This document shows positions 11,683 through 22,193 of a stretch of DNA of 64,000 nt, in pieces. The position numbers were made by a program, and so were the translations under genes. The notes beneath the pieces are model-generated. The model made no database searches. It was not told the DNA's origin and saw nothing but the letters and a program-made list of their open reading frames with translations. Position 1 is the stretch's first letter, and each line of letters opens with the position of its first letter. This DNA comes from Tenebrio molitor. Lineage: Eukaryota > Arthropoda > Insecta > Coleoptera > Tenebrionidae. The DNA lies in NCBI RefSeq assembly GCF_963966145.1, contig NC_091049.1, positions 25,172,001 to 25,236,000 on the forward strand, written 5' to 3'.

Positions 11683-12130
11683 ACATACAGGGTGGCTTTG
11701 AAGGTTGTGCAGATATTTTAACCTGTGATAGAACTCCACAAAAGGTAACTATTAAGACAATAATGCCTTATACAAATGATGATATTTTTCGAGAAAAAGG
11801 GACTAAAAGTTTTTCAAAAAAATTGAGAGCCACAGAATTTTATGCAAAAATGGTTTTTTGTTGTCATTTAATTTAAAATTCCACCTATGTTGTAGCAAAG
11901 TCACTTATTTAAAAAAAAAGTTCGGGTGTTTCTTCTTGAAATGCCATCATCGTACTCAAATCTGGTTCGCCGAATACTGTCTTTCAGCTTTCAAAATAAA
12001 TAAAAATCACTAGGTGCGAGGTCAGGTCAGTCGGATGATTCGACCACTCGCCCACGGCTTGTGTTGGAATTTTCTTGAAATTGCCATCAATATACGCTCG
12101 TTCAAGAATGTATTATTCCTAACTTATTGC
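11683..12130 (-). mobile_element. mariner-like element remnant
   Basis: It begins with CAGGGTGGCTTTGAAGG, a terminal-repeat-like end shared with 16401, 31785, 36057 and 38666. On the minus strand it contains a degraded PDLAPSDFYLF motif of mariner transposase near 11990-12060. No frame survives. Each related copy lies just upstream (5') of an ELOVL gene, so the element was copied along with the unit. Confidence 0.6.
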
Positions 12131-12517
12131 ACAAGTAGCTATTTGAGGATAGGATATTTTTAAATACTAACTGAAAATTTATACCAAAAAGAACTTCAGT
12201 CGAACAAAATTCATAACTACAGTGATTTTTTTTAAATAGTAAGTCTCTCATATTATGTACATGTTGTACATATTTTGCTACGAATCAAAACGTATTAGGC
12301 TCAAATATATCAACATTATTTGGTTCCATTGTACATATTTTCATCGAACACTTAATAAACCTTATTACCTACATAAACATAGATAATATATTTGTATATT
12401 TATGGCAATTTAGATAAATGTGTTGCATAATAAAAAAAAACATACGAAACTGGCAGTTAAAAAAGTGAATGCGTTTAGAAATAGAAACTGATTGCTTTGA
12501 GACAAAATTTAAAAAAA
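12131..12517. other. No gene seen; ABCC upstream flank-like
   Basis: AT-rich sequence, similar to 32230-32560, lying upstream of an ABCC exon 1 relic. It includes repeated TGTACAT motifs near 12255. Confidence 0.5.
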
Positions 12518-13040
12518 ATGCAACAAGTCGAAAGTATTCAGACCAAAAGAAAAGTTCATCCGAAGACCAAAGCAAAGTTTCTATCGCATTTCTTTTTTTG
12601 GTAATGTATCTCGTTAGCTTTTCGCTTTGAATTTTTGAATCAAAACTTTCACCTGGGACTAAGGCCTAATAGTAAAAAACCACAAAAATGACTTCACTGA
12701 AGAAGACCTTTTTCCAAACCTTGCCGAACGCAGTTCTGAAGAACTCGGAAACGATCTAGAGAAAAGATGAAAGAAAGAAGAGCGTTCTCCCTTAAAAGAC
12801 CATCACTTTTCAGGCCACCATTCCGAACTTTGCATTAGCAATTATTTCCCTCAATCTTCTACGAGTTCTAAATTTTCACCACTTCAATTTAGAATTCTCT
12901 TCTTTCGGGTTGAAAAATTGTGCCTCATATACAGGAAATATCTCAAGCTGACGAAGGAAACCTGCCAAAAATACACTTTGGGTCAAGTGGTTAATTTATT
13001 ATCCAATGACGTTGATCGATTTATAGATGCATTTATTCCG
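12518..13040 (+). pseudogene. ABCC relic: exon 1, part of exons 2 and 3
   Basis: Exon 1 (ATG 12518 to 12600, 83 nt as in the intact genes) reads MQQVESIQTKRKVHPKTKA with a GTAATG donor. Exon 2 resembles DFTEEDLFPNLAERSSEELG but has a TGA near 12767. At about 12832 exon 2 is fused directly to the middle of exon 3 (ALAIISLNLLRVL), and the sequence continues to LGQVVNLLSNDVDRFIDAF before homology is lost. Confidence 0.75.
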
Positions 13041-13275
13041 TTTTAAAAAGTCAAATTTTACATCAATTTCTGACGTTAGGAAACGTCACATTTTTCGTAA
13101 CTGTCAAGTAACACACTTCTGTGAAGTGGTTACGTAAATACTTTACACAACAGGACAATGGCCATGTTTTAAAGCATGCATACAATGAAGTGAATAATTT
13201 ATTAATGATAATAAGTATACGTACATTATTTTCAGATTTAGAAACGTTTAAAACGAAATTATTATTGAAATTATA

Positions 13276-13883
13276 TCGGGTGATTCAAAATGATTGTGGA
13301 TAAGTATGGCAACTATGTACGAAAATGTATGTGGCAACTGTGCGGGTGGGATAGAGTTGACATTTGTATGACATTTCATAAGCGTGCATTTGATTTTTTT
13401 ATATGGTCCAATTTTTACCCTTTTGAGGTGACGTCACGATTTCCTTCCTCGCTTGCTCTTTATTGAAACGACAGAAACAGAAAAAAACAAAAAAAAAGGC
13501 ACGTTTATTTATTGATGGTAACTTTGAGGTTATTGTATGCTCCTGTCAATTTGACAATTTTTAATTTCTTTCACTTATTACATTAATTACAAACATAACC
13601 TTTCGAAGCAATTGTCAACAAATTTGAAACTTTTAGTTATTTATGATCAATTCAAATTTGTTTCTGATCCTAGCTCAAACATACGTGAAATTACTAGATA
13701 ATGACGTCATCGCAAAAGGGTAAAAATTGGACTATACCATGATTGCACATTGATTTGACATTTTCAAAATTGCGCGACTATGAACTGTCAAAGAAGTGTC
13801 AACTCTATCCTAGCCATACAGTTGCCACATACATTTTCGTACATAGTTGCCATACTTATCCACAATCATTTTGAAACACCCAA
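13276..13883. mobile_element. MITE-A copy 2, split by MITE-B
   Basis: The outer ends (CGGGTGATTCAAAATG and CATTTTGAAACACCC) match MITE-A at 9834 and 34030. It is larger only because another element sits at 13404-13734. The outer TA target duplication is kept. Confidence 0.85.
13404..13734. mobile_element. MITE-B nested in MITE-A (331 bp, TA duplication)
   Basis: The inverted ends share GTCCAATTTTTACCCTTTTG followed by a TGACGTCA-type palindrome on both sides. The unoccupied sites in the other MITE-A copies (TTTTTATACCAT near 9960 and 34158) show that the insertion duplicated TA. No coding capacity. The outer AGTCCAATTTTT-type ends suggest a Tc1/mariner-mobilised MITE. Confidence 0.88.
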
Positions 13884-13920
13884 TAATATTTTGTAATTAT
13901 AATTGTCTGTCGGTTTTGAA

Positions 13921-14143
13921 ATGAAATTTGAAAAATCAACAGTTTTTAACAATGTCAATATTAAAGTTGTTTCTGGAGAATTGGTGGGTACTGCAGGAGT
14001 AGCCCGCAGTGGCAAATCAACACTTCTTTAAGTGATACTAAAGGAAGTTGAGCTAAGCAAAGTGAGAAAAAGAAATAGCGCGAGGAAGAGGATTCCAAGA
14101 GAACATCCCTCTTCAGAGCATTGTTCCAGATCTTGTAACTAAA
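13921..14143 (+). pseudogene. ABCC NBD1 P-loop/exon 2 chimeric relic, copy 2
   Basis: Same arrangement as 10118-10366. The P-loop has become GVARSGKST and is followed by a TAA (LL then stop, near 14029). The exon-2-derived tail again reads ARKRIPREHPSSEHCS. Followed by a CTGAC repeat. Confidence 0.75.
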
Positions 14144-14152
14144 CACTAAAAT

Positions 14153-14178
14153 GCCTGACCTGACCTGACCTGACCTGA
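14153..14178. repeat. (CCTGA)n microsatellite
   Basis: About five units of CCTGA. A matching run lies at 34555-34584 in the paralogous position, followed in both places by the same 200-bp non-coding block (TGTGCGGACCTATCATAATT or near-identical). Confidence 0.85.
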
Positions 14179-14408
14179 TGTGCGGACCTATCATAATTAA
14201 CATAACATGTTGCTGAATTCCTTTCGATGTCTGAGTATTCTTCTATTGCAAATTAGTAAAACTGACAACAACGTACTAGACATTGACGCTATTTATGACC
14301 TCAAACTTAGAAAAACATAACCTAATTTAACAGACAAATTTACTACCAAATTAAAAGCAAAAGTTCCATGGCCTCCCATCATGGCAAAACAACTTCCAAA
14401 TAAATATA

Positions 14409-15310
14409 CAGTGAGGCGCAAAAGTATGGAATAAATTCATTAAAAATTAAACAAAATTTTTTTCAAAAAAATCTTTGGACAGATCAATTTTAGTTTATAA
14501 AAATACATATTTTAATACAAAATAAAATTCCAAGCAGTCATTTGTTTTCGAGTTATGACATCATCGATAGTTTTTTTAAATAGAAACCCCCTATTTTTTT
14601 TCTTGATTCTGATAGCCCTTTTAATTGTCTAAACGCCAGCATAAAAATTTTGTTACTTTACATAAGGAAATTTTTGAGAAAAAAAAAGTTGGAAAAAATA
14701 CATTTTATAACGAACAAAAACAAGTCAAAAACTGTATAACTAGGTACTTAAAATTATGGAATTAAATTGCCATCCCCCCAGCTTGTTGACAATAAGCAAC
14801 TTTATGAAGAAATTCCCCCTGTTCTAGATTTATCTAGTTTTATCCCTGCACCCAGTCAAAATTAACAATTCTATACGTTGGTTTCTGTTAAATGAGTCAT
14901 TTTCGAAAACGTTTTATAAAACAAATAACACATACGAATGAAATTGACAGTAACATTTGACTGTTTGACTTACCTACTTGATTTTGTGACTTGTTTTTGT
15001 TCGTTATAAAATTTATTTTTCCAAATTTATTTTTTTTTTCTCAAAAATTTCCTTATGTAAGATAACAAAATTTTTATACTGTCATTCAGACAATTAAAAG
15101 GGCTATCAGAATCAAGAAAAAAAAATAGGTAGTTTCCATTTAAAAAAACTATCGCTGACGTCATAACTCGAAAACAAATGACTGCTTGGAATTTTCTTTG
15201 GTACTAAAACATGTATTTTTATAAACTAAAATTGACCTGTCCAAAGATTTTTTTGAAAAAAATTTTGTTTAATTTTTAAGGAATTTATTCCATACTTTTG
15301 CCGCTCACTG
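14409..15310. mobile_element. MITE-C: 902-bp foldback element inserted in ELOVL E3
   Basis: Starts CAGTGAGGCGCAAAAG and ends with the inverse (CTTTTGCCGCTCACTG); the arms are inverted over more than 200 bp (CTTTGGACAGATCAATTTTA..., CAAGCAGTCATTTG..., ATCGATAG/CTATCG). TA flanks both ends (14407-14408, 15311-15312). No transposase frame was seen inside. Comparison with E5 (ATATATAATGAATCC near 34970) shows the pre-insertion site within the last exon of an elongase gene. It belongs to the Tc1/mariner type by TIR and TA duplication. Confidence 0.9.
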
Positions 15311-16256
15311 TATAATGAATCCCACATTGATCATAAAAAGCGCCGTCCAGTCTTTTGGATAAGTGCAGTTAACATTCACAACTGCTGGAAGCATGCTAAT
15401 TAATACTAAACAATGCTGAACCTGCGAACAATAACGTTTAAATTTTAAATTGTTAAAACACGAGTTGTGGAAAATTTTCCAACTTACTATTTGCAACAAA
15501 GTCACGTATTTTTTCCACCAAATGTCTTTGCTGTAATTTGGGTTCCAAGCACTGAATAAGTAGTACACGTACATGATGGAATGGATCAGCGTGTTGTAGA
15601 GCGCCACATAAATGGCCTGACCACCAGGGAAATATTTTCCAGAGACCCACGCCGCCACCAGGACGCCGATGTGATGATAAACATGCAAGAAGGAAATTTG
15701 CCGTTCTTTCCTCCGCAAAACGTAAAATACCTTAAACGTTTCGATCAGCAGGGACGTAAAAGAAATGCAATTAAACGTACAGTTTCAACTAGATCAAAGT
15801 ACTTGAGCAGAAGATAAGAATAGTGTACTCTCAAAGCCAGTGTAGCTTCGGGACTCTCTGATTTGTCCGAAGGAATACAGAAGAAACTCTGATTCCGCAA
15901 ATAAGTTGCTGCCTAACGTATGAATTTATGAATTAGTAATTTGATTGTTCTATTGCTCACTCACCATTATAAATATTCCCGAGTTTAAAAAAATCTGAAG
16001 GATATTGTAGACGACTAGAATTTTTTTAAATTCGAATGTTTTCCTCTCCTTCATAAAATTTGGGCCTAGTTTGTAGATGAGTAACAGATAGAACGCTAGT
16101 ATCGTGATCAGTTGCACAGGTGTCCGCAATAAAATTCGGTCCATTCGAGGATCTGAAAAGATCCCTGCGAAAACTGAAAACTCCTCGAGACAATTTACCG
16201 GAAATGGACGGTGAATCCGTCAAGAATTCGAACACTTTATCTAACATCGTCGACAT
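15305..16256 (-). CDS. ELOVL elongase E3 with transposon-derived stop
   Basis: Exons 16199-16256, 15965-16152, 15781-15912, 15488-15730 and 15305-15421; introns 46, 52, 50 and 66 bp; all open. The protein keeps DPRMDR, HVYHH, the NTLIHSIMYVYY motif and QIVQH. MITE-C inserted in exon 5 after the codons for VGFII: the element's first bases (CAGTGA) give Gln-stop, so the protein is 245 aa instead of 262 and lacks the last membrane segment end (YLFGRFYKNTYL) and the lysine-rich tail. The original polyadenylation region is displaced 0.9 kb away. The catalytic core is complete, so activity is possible, but ER retention could be affected. It may equally be a young pseudogene. Confidence 0.82.
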
Positions 16257-16511
16257 TTTGCACAAATTTGCACACAAACCACCGCCAATTAACTATTCTT
16301 TCAAATCAGTCCGCGACTCAATAAGTAAGTTAAATTCGGCAAACGTCGGCAAGTTTCTAATGAAACTGTTTAAAAACTGCGGATGAATATGAAGATCTCC
16401 ATACCTACATACAGGGTGACTTTGAAGATTGTGTAGATATTTTAATCTGTGATAGAACTCCACACAAAGTAACGATTAAAAAATTGTCGCAACACTAATA
16501 GTATATTAAGT

Positions 16512-16612
16512 ATAAAGAACGGTAATGACAATGTACCGATCGAAGACAATTGTTTGGAGGAGGAGCTTGCGACGACTCCAAAATTGTCTGAGATCGGTAC
16601 ATTGTCATTAAC
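16512..16612. repeat. Short inverted repeat
   Basis: AATGACAATGTACCGATC near 16518 is mirrored by GATCGGTACATTGTCATT near 16593-16610, enclosing about 55 bp. Either a small foldback element or a hairpin; no target duplication was identified. Confidence 0.6.
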
Positions 16613-16684
16613 GTTCGTGATGCTTATGAGATTTTTTGCGCGATTGAATATTTATTACAAAACATTCACATCTAGAATAGGCCC

Positions 16685-16798
16685 AATCACGAGACAGAAT
16701 ATAGCCTTTTTTCTTATTTTTTTTTTTTTAATTTCGCCCTGGGTCGGAATTGAACCCGCGACCCTCGCGTCCCTGAGCCGAAACGGACTCCCTTAGGC
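16685..16798 (-). mobile_element. tRNA-derived SINE-like repeat
   Basis: On the minus strand it carries GGGTTCAATTCC, a match to the RNA polymerase III B box, preceded by GGGACGCGAGGGTCGC and followed by an A-rich tract (CCAGGGCGAAATT then poly-A). A near-identical copy lies at 43700-43817. I infer a tRNA-related SINE. It does not fold into a complete tRNA by eye. Confidence 0.5.
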
Positions 16799-16806
16799 AA
16801 GTTCGC

Positions 16807-17105
16807 TAATATTATTTCATTGCAGCGGCAAGGAATGCCGATTACAAGAGCCGTATGAGTTTCCAGAAGTGCTAACATCTTGTCTTCAACTTCTGTCCAC
16901 GTATATAGAGAATTTCCGAAACCAACGACCTCAATGTGTAATCAAGAAGACAAGGAAAATTCGAGGTAAGAAAATTTTCACATGCTAATGTAGCAGCAAG
17001 TTCGCTAATGCCATTTCATTATAGCTGCAAAGAAAGCCAACTACAAGAGCCGTGTGAGTTAACAGAAAGTGCTACCATCTTGTCTTCAACTTCTGTCTAC
17101 ATGAA
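16807..17105 (+). other. Exon-like open segment with degraded tandem copy
   Basis: Between an acceptor (ATTTCATTGCAG, ending 16826) and a donor (GTAAGAAAA, from 16969) one frame is fully open: GKECRLQEPYEFPEVL, then TSCLQLLSTYIENFRNQ and CVIKKTRKIR. A second, diverged copy of the acceptor and first half lies at about 17015-17100. It looks like a duplicated internal exon of an unidentified gene; no neighbouring exons were found. Confidence 0.35.
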
Positions 17106-17328
17106 AATTATTATTATAATAATCGATTAATTTTAAATAAATTTTACTTACCGTTTTCTAGAACACCAAAAATTACTTACTGTCGAGTTTATCGTTAGCA
17201 ATGAGTAGTAAACAGAGCTTTCCGTCTTGGAAACAGACGTGGTAAACAAGCAAATAGGGTACAATCGCGCAAAAACGTATTTTTGCATTACTTAAAAATG
17301 GCAAAAGTAATTGAAGCAAAATATATAC

Positions 17329-17912
17329 AGGGTGTTTTTGAAGTTGAGGCGTTCCTTTTAACATGTGATAGTATGCGTTGTTCTAAAGAGTTTTAGCCAA
17401 AATCATCTTAGTAAAATGTCTATGGCAATGAAGATACATTAAGTTAATTTTTTTGAAATTTTTGAAACCGGTCCTGCTCAAATTTGCACTGATTTGTTAG
17501 AAATTAGAATTGACAAAAAAAAAATCAAATGAGCATGGACGTTAATCAAAAATACTGTAGAGTAGTCATCTAATTAGTCGGAATGGCTTTATTACTAGGA
17601 AAATAATGAGCTCACAGATATGTCGCTAATGTACGGGCAATGTTATCACGTTATCAGAATGCAGCTGCGGCGTCCAGAGAGTACGCAGAGCGATTTTCGG
17701 AAAGACACCATCCTGGGCCACGTCAGTTATTAATCTAGTACAGCGGAGAAATAGACAGGACCGGACTCAAAATTTTAGAAAAGAATATAAATATACAATC
17801 AATTATTTCCGTTAATACGGACATTTTACTAAGAAGATTTAGGCTAAAATTCTTAAGAATAATGTATAGTACCTCGTGTTATAGCGAACGCCTCAATTTC
17901 GAAAACACCCTG
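17329..17912. mobile_element. MITE-D, long form (584 bp)
   Basis: Inverted ends CAGGGTGTTTTTGAAGTTGAGGCG and CGCCTCAATTTCGAAAACACCCTG, with TA on both sides. A 240-bp version with an internal deletion lies at 36231-36470 in the paralogous block. No ORF of note. Confidence 0.87.
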
Positions 17913-18737
17913 TATACATATTTACATACTTATGATTATGTTAATAGTATGTCTATATTATGTTAGGACGTTTACGTTTGTGCAGATATGTTTTCTCATC
18001 ATGAAACAAACAATATTTTCGCAGTAGGCGTTGGTGACGTAGTTGAATGTGCCGGAAGCCTCATAACATGAGTGATACTAGTATCGCCGATAGGTGGCGC
18101 TACCGGCGGCAGTGGAAACCTAGTTTGTCTAACGTTGCGAGGCTGGCGGCAAATAGTCAGGGAGTTTTTTACCAAGTTTGCATAATTGCTGGCCCATTGT
18201 TATGTAGCCACGTTCCAGGTAGTCAATTAATAGATTTCCTTCCCTCCCCCTCCGTTACGGGCGCTACTGGTTCCAGAAGAGGCGAAAGGTCCACACGTGT
18301 CCTCTACAGGCGCTGGCCCAGTTCGACGGGACGAGAGAAGACAGAAAGATAGGAGAATAGAAGAAATAGTATATTAAAACATGAGTTTTGTAAAACTTAT
18401 ATTAAGACACGAGTCAGATTTGCAAGACGACTGCCGCAGGCAGGAGTGCCTGTAAATAACGAGTGCTCTTATGTTTTATAAAACGAGTTTTTTATGCTAT
18501 TTTTTCTAATTTGCATATTAAATACATGCTTTTTACAAATAAAATCAATTTTGGTAATTTAGGGAATTTTGTGACAGTTGGTGACACATTTATTTCATGA
18601 TTAATATTTAAAGTAAAATTCTAAATTTGTATCTAGACTAAACAAAATTGTCATTTTTCGCAAGTGAAATTGCAATTAAAAATGAATTATGCGGCAAATA
18701 GCAGAGAATACCAGAGTCAATTTGCTGCTGACAGCTG
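17913..18737. repeat. Duplicated non-coding block (partners at 36471-36715 and 39110-39290)
   Basis: The part around 18010-18150 (GATACTAGTATCGCCGATAG) recurs at 36570-36715. The part around 18160-18340 (CACGTTCCAGGTAGTCAATT) recurs at 39110-39290. An open frame at 18047-18352 in one copy is not conserved in the other, so I see no gene here. Confidence 0.6.
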
Positions 18738-18915
18738 GGAGTTAGACCTAATAGTGAAAAACTACAAAAATAATCTGGAAAAAAATGGACCATCACTTTT
18801 CAGGGCACTGTTCTGAATGTTTGGTCCAATAGTCATAGTTTATAATCCCGTTTTGAAAAGTCTAATGTTACATCAATTTCTGACGTTAAGAAACGTCATA
18901 CTTTTAATAACTCTA
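18738..18915 (+). pseudogene. ABCC exon 2/3 relic, severely degraded
   Basis: Short matches to ABCC exon 2 (CTGGGAGTTAGACCTAATAG, then GACCATCACTTTTCAGGGCA) followed by the non-coding block TTTGAAAAGTCTAATGTTAC that trails the other ABCC relics (13045, 33265, 39670). No frame remains. Confidence 0.5.
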
Positions 18916-19269
18916 AGTGCTTATTCACAATGGACATAAGACTTAAGAAATATGTACGGTCGATGGACAGATAAAACTGGGACACTTAAAATTTAATCGA
19001 TGTAAATCAGACTATTGAATTGTCAATATATTTGACAGGCCCTATATAATATGTCATACCAAAGTTAACCTATTAATTAAACGATGAAAATTTGTAAATT
19101 TTGAATTTATGTGATTGTCATTTTTGTCCCAGTTTTATTTGTCCCTCGACTGTACTGTACACTGAGGTCACTTCTCATAAGTTACATAAAAATTAATAGT
19201 ATATCCACTGCATGTATCATGAATTTCTTATGCCTTCTGTCTAGCTTATGTCCATTGTGAATAAGCACT
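18916..19269. mobile_element. MITE-E, containing MITE-F
   Basis: Perfect inverted ends AGTGCTTATTCACAATGGAC/GTCCATTGTGAATAAGCACT. The related locus near 39715-39730 (AATAACTCTCAAGTA) lacks it, giving an empty-site comparison. It contains another element at 18957-19152. Confidence 0.85.
18957..19152. mobile_element. MITE-F (196 bp, TA duplication)
   Basis: Inverted ends CGGTCGATGGACAGATAAAA and (complement) CAGTCGAGGGACAAATAAAA followed by CTGGGAC on both arms; flanked by TA. Tc1-like non-autonomous element nested in MITE-E. Confidence 0.82.
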
Positions 19270-19299
19270 CAAGTAACACACTTATGTAAAGTTACGTAA

Positions 19300-20857
19300 T
19301 AGTATTTTACATTACAAGCCAGGTAAAATGGTTTTTACTGGCGAATGGAGGATATAACTAACGAGTCGAAGACGAGTCAGTTACCTCCTTGAGCCAGTAA
19401 AACCAGTTACCTGGCGTGTCTTGTATAATATTTTATTTGTTACTAAATTGTAAACAACTAAATAAAATTAAAAATGATCAAATTCTGTTTTCTTCCAAAT
19501 TATTGCTCAAAACTCAGAAACCTTAGAAGTACAATTACTATGACAACTCGCCGTTTGTTCAAATTGTTTATTTCCGTCAAGATTTTTTCTCAAATGAACG
19601 TGCCAGAAGAAATCAAAAAGGAAGCTATAAACGTGGCTTCCAGTTTACTGCCAGCGAAGTCTTTAGCAAGATATGAACGAGAATATGAAGAATTTAAAAA
19701 TTGGCAGAAAAACAATAACGTAACTGGTGTAACGGAAGACGTTCTTTTGGTGTATCTTCACCAACTATCAGACAAATTTAGCCCCAATTCTTTGTGGTCG
19801 AAATGGTCCATGTTAAAAAGCTGCCTGGAAATTAAAGAAAATGCTGAAGTTCGCAGGTTTGTTTTCCTATTACAGACGTTGTCAAAAAAGTGATATTTTA
19901 ACTTGACATTTGTAGATTTCATAAGGTAATTGCTTTTCTCAAGAGAAAGAATGAGCGTTACGTGCCGAGAAGGCAAGGGTTTTAACAAAAGAGCAAGTGG
20001 AAAAATTTCTTGTTGAAGCTCCTGATGACTATTGGTTGTTATATAAAGTGATTACAATTTTTGGAATTTTTGGTGCTTGCCGGTGTGACGAGCTTCTCTC
20101 GTTGACGGTGAAGGACGTAGAAGATGTTAAGAAATATATTATCGTCACTTTACGGAATACAAAGAATTTAACAACAAGGAGATTTACAATCACAGATGAG
20201 GGCTGCAGTTTTCAGCCTTGTGTTTTGTACAGAAAACCTACCGTAATGGCAAATGTATTTCCCTCAATGTTGGCCAGCACACTATTGGCGGTGTACCGAA
20301 AAAAATTGCAACATACTTAGGGCTACAAGAACCTGAATTATACACAGGTCACTCATTTCGCCGATCAGCAGCAACAATGGTTGTGGATGCAGGTGGAGAT
20401 ATTTTGACACTAAAACGTGCGGGAGGATGGAAAAGTAGTGGAATTGCGGAAGGTTATGTGGATGATTCTATCAATAAAAAAATTGAAATTGCGAAAAAAA
20501 TGTTTCCTGGACGAAACTCAACAGATGTGGCTTCCACTTCGACAAATGTGGCTTCCACTTCGGGAGGTTCTACAATTAATTGTCCAATGACGAGCGAATT
20601 CACTTCCGCTTCAGGAATGTTCGACATTAGCGGAAATTCTAATTGTACATTTAATTTTAATTTGTATGAAACAAAGAAATAAAAATGTTCAAATGTTAAA
20701 AATGCTACTATCCTTTCCAAATTTCAAATTTCTCTACTAACTTGTTAAATTCATAACTGGTCTGCTGTCAATTTAACGCTACTAGCCAGTTAAAATGACT
20801 TTTCAACGTCAAGTGACAGTTCGAATAAATGACGTTTACAATTTAGTAACAAATAAA
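19300..20857 (+). mobile_element. Crypton-type element (about 1.56 kb)
   Basis: The sequence is absent from the paralogous locus at about 39985 (GTTACGTAAATACTTTACAC), so both boundaries are visible within a few bases. It carries a tyrosine recombinase rather than a DDE transposase. A perfect 22-bp inverted pair, TATTTGTTACTAAATTGTAA plus AC, lies at 19434-19455 and 20835-20856. The outer left 120 bp form a foldback (GCCAGGTAAAATGG.../...CCAGTTACCTGGC). Confidence 0.8.
19474..20682 (+). pseudogene. Crypton tyrosine recombinase, frame-broken
   Basis: The N-terminal part (VPEEIKKEAINVASSLLPAK, then YEREYEEFKNWQ, VLLVYLHQLSDKFSPNSLWS) is the SAM-like core-binding domain. The catalytic part shows the first arginine in GACRCDELLSL, then TGHSFRRSAATMV (H-x-x-R), GGWKSS and the nucleophile candidate in EGYVDDS. 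A short intron probably joins 19855 to 19917. Apparent frame breaks lie near 19962 and 20235, where some 25-30 residues seem deleted. Crypton recombinases of this type are widespread in arthropods and integrate via a circular intermediate. The start ATG 19474 is uncertain; MNVPEEIK (near 19594) fits the family better. Confidence 0.8.
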
Positions 20858-21689
20858 TACTTTACACGTGCACAACTGGCTAATGACCACGCATGCATAC
20901 AATGAAGTGAATCATTTATTAATGAATTAATGACAAATGATAATAAGTATACATAGATTACACTGGTCTACAGTGAAAAAATATTCTGAATAGTTTTAAC
21001 TAATTTTGCTTGTCTACCCATGCTGAATACGAGTGAGTGATCACAAAACTTCAAAACTAGTAACTTTTTTTAAAGGTTGGCGAAGGAACGTTGCCAGACG
21101 CTAGTGGGCCATTGCACAGACCACTTTCTGAAGTCAGTGTCACGGCCTGTTAAAATAGAGACCGCCTTGGTATTACATATTACGCTAACCAAGTTCTATA
21201 ATTCTATAAGTTATCGAATCCAGAAATCAAATCTCATCGCTTCGTCAAAAAAGAAGTTATGTCTTCTAGGCCATAATTAATAGCCTTCACCAGTAAAGAA
21301 ACAGTCCTCTTGGCCGAATTATTGCAGCAACTTAATTTTACAGGGATGATACTTCCACTTCCACATCTATGGCACCTGAGCTTTGGAGTCATTTATCAAT
21401 CGGACCTGATCGTTGCAACTTTCTCTTTGGCGTCTTTCTTTGATACTCCTTCTGATAACTCATTTGCAATTCCCTTTCACGATTCGTCTCTGGCGCGCCG
21501 CATGATTCTGCAAAAAGCACATCTTGACTTGTTTTCGTATTTTCTCATTCGCTGACAGATTTGGACGCGCTTCTACAAATAATGGTGTCGTTAGTAATTC
21601 TGAAGCCCGTAACCTTCTTAAATTCGTACACAATTCCTTTGCAGGTTTACAAAATATTAGTGTAAACCATATCGAATTAGAATTTATTT
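20858..21689. other. No gene seen
   Basis: The first 100 bp match 39985-40090. The rest (21060-21650) is of higher complexity but has only short frames on both strands and no recognisable domain. Confidence 0.45.
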
Positions 21690-22193
21690 TTTATGGTAAG
21701 TTTTGCCATTACAAAGATAACGAATTTTATACTATTGCGCCTATTGCGCTAAATTGAGGTCATTAGTATCGCAAGGCTATAACGATTAACAGAAAAAACA
21801 TTGGAAAGGTAAAGAAAAATTTCTTTTGCTATTTTGCTTGGTAAATAACGTCCGTCAAAGTTTTCACATATTGACGTCACATTGAGAGCAAAAAAAAATC
21901 AAAAAGGAAAAGATGATGTCTAAATAATTTACCTCCAAAACGCAATTTATTGTCTCGTAAGTGAAGGCTTTATGTGTGTGACAAATACAAAATAATTCTA
22001 ACCGCGTAGTTTCTAAAATCATTTCTAGGCAACCAAATCACTCAAGCGAAGAGTACCGCTAGTGTCACATTGGCTATTACACCCTTGACTATTCTGTGAG
22101 TTTTGCATTGTTTTAAATTTGTTCCTTTCACGACTGCATCCTCACTGGACCTGTTACAGAAGAGAAACGTATTTTTAGACGCAATTTTAAAAA

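Noticed and set aside
16740..16790. tRNA gene on the minus strand
   Set aside because: Only the B-box half looks tRNA-like; no complete cloverleaf or anticodon stem could be drawn, and the block is repeated with an A-rich tail.
18047..18352. 101-codon ORF in the spacer
   Set aside because: Not kept in the paralogous block at 36600-36715; no domain.
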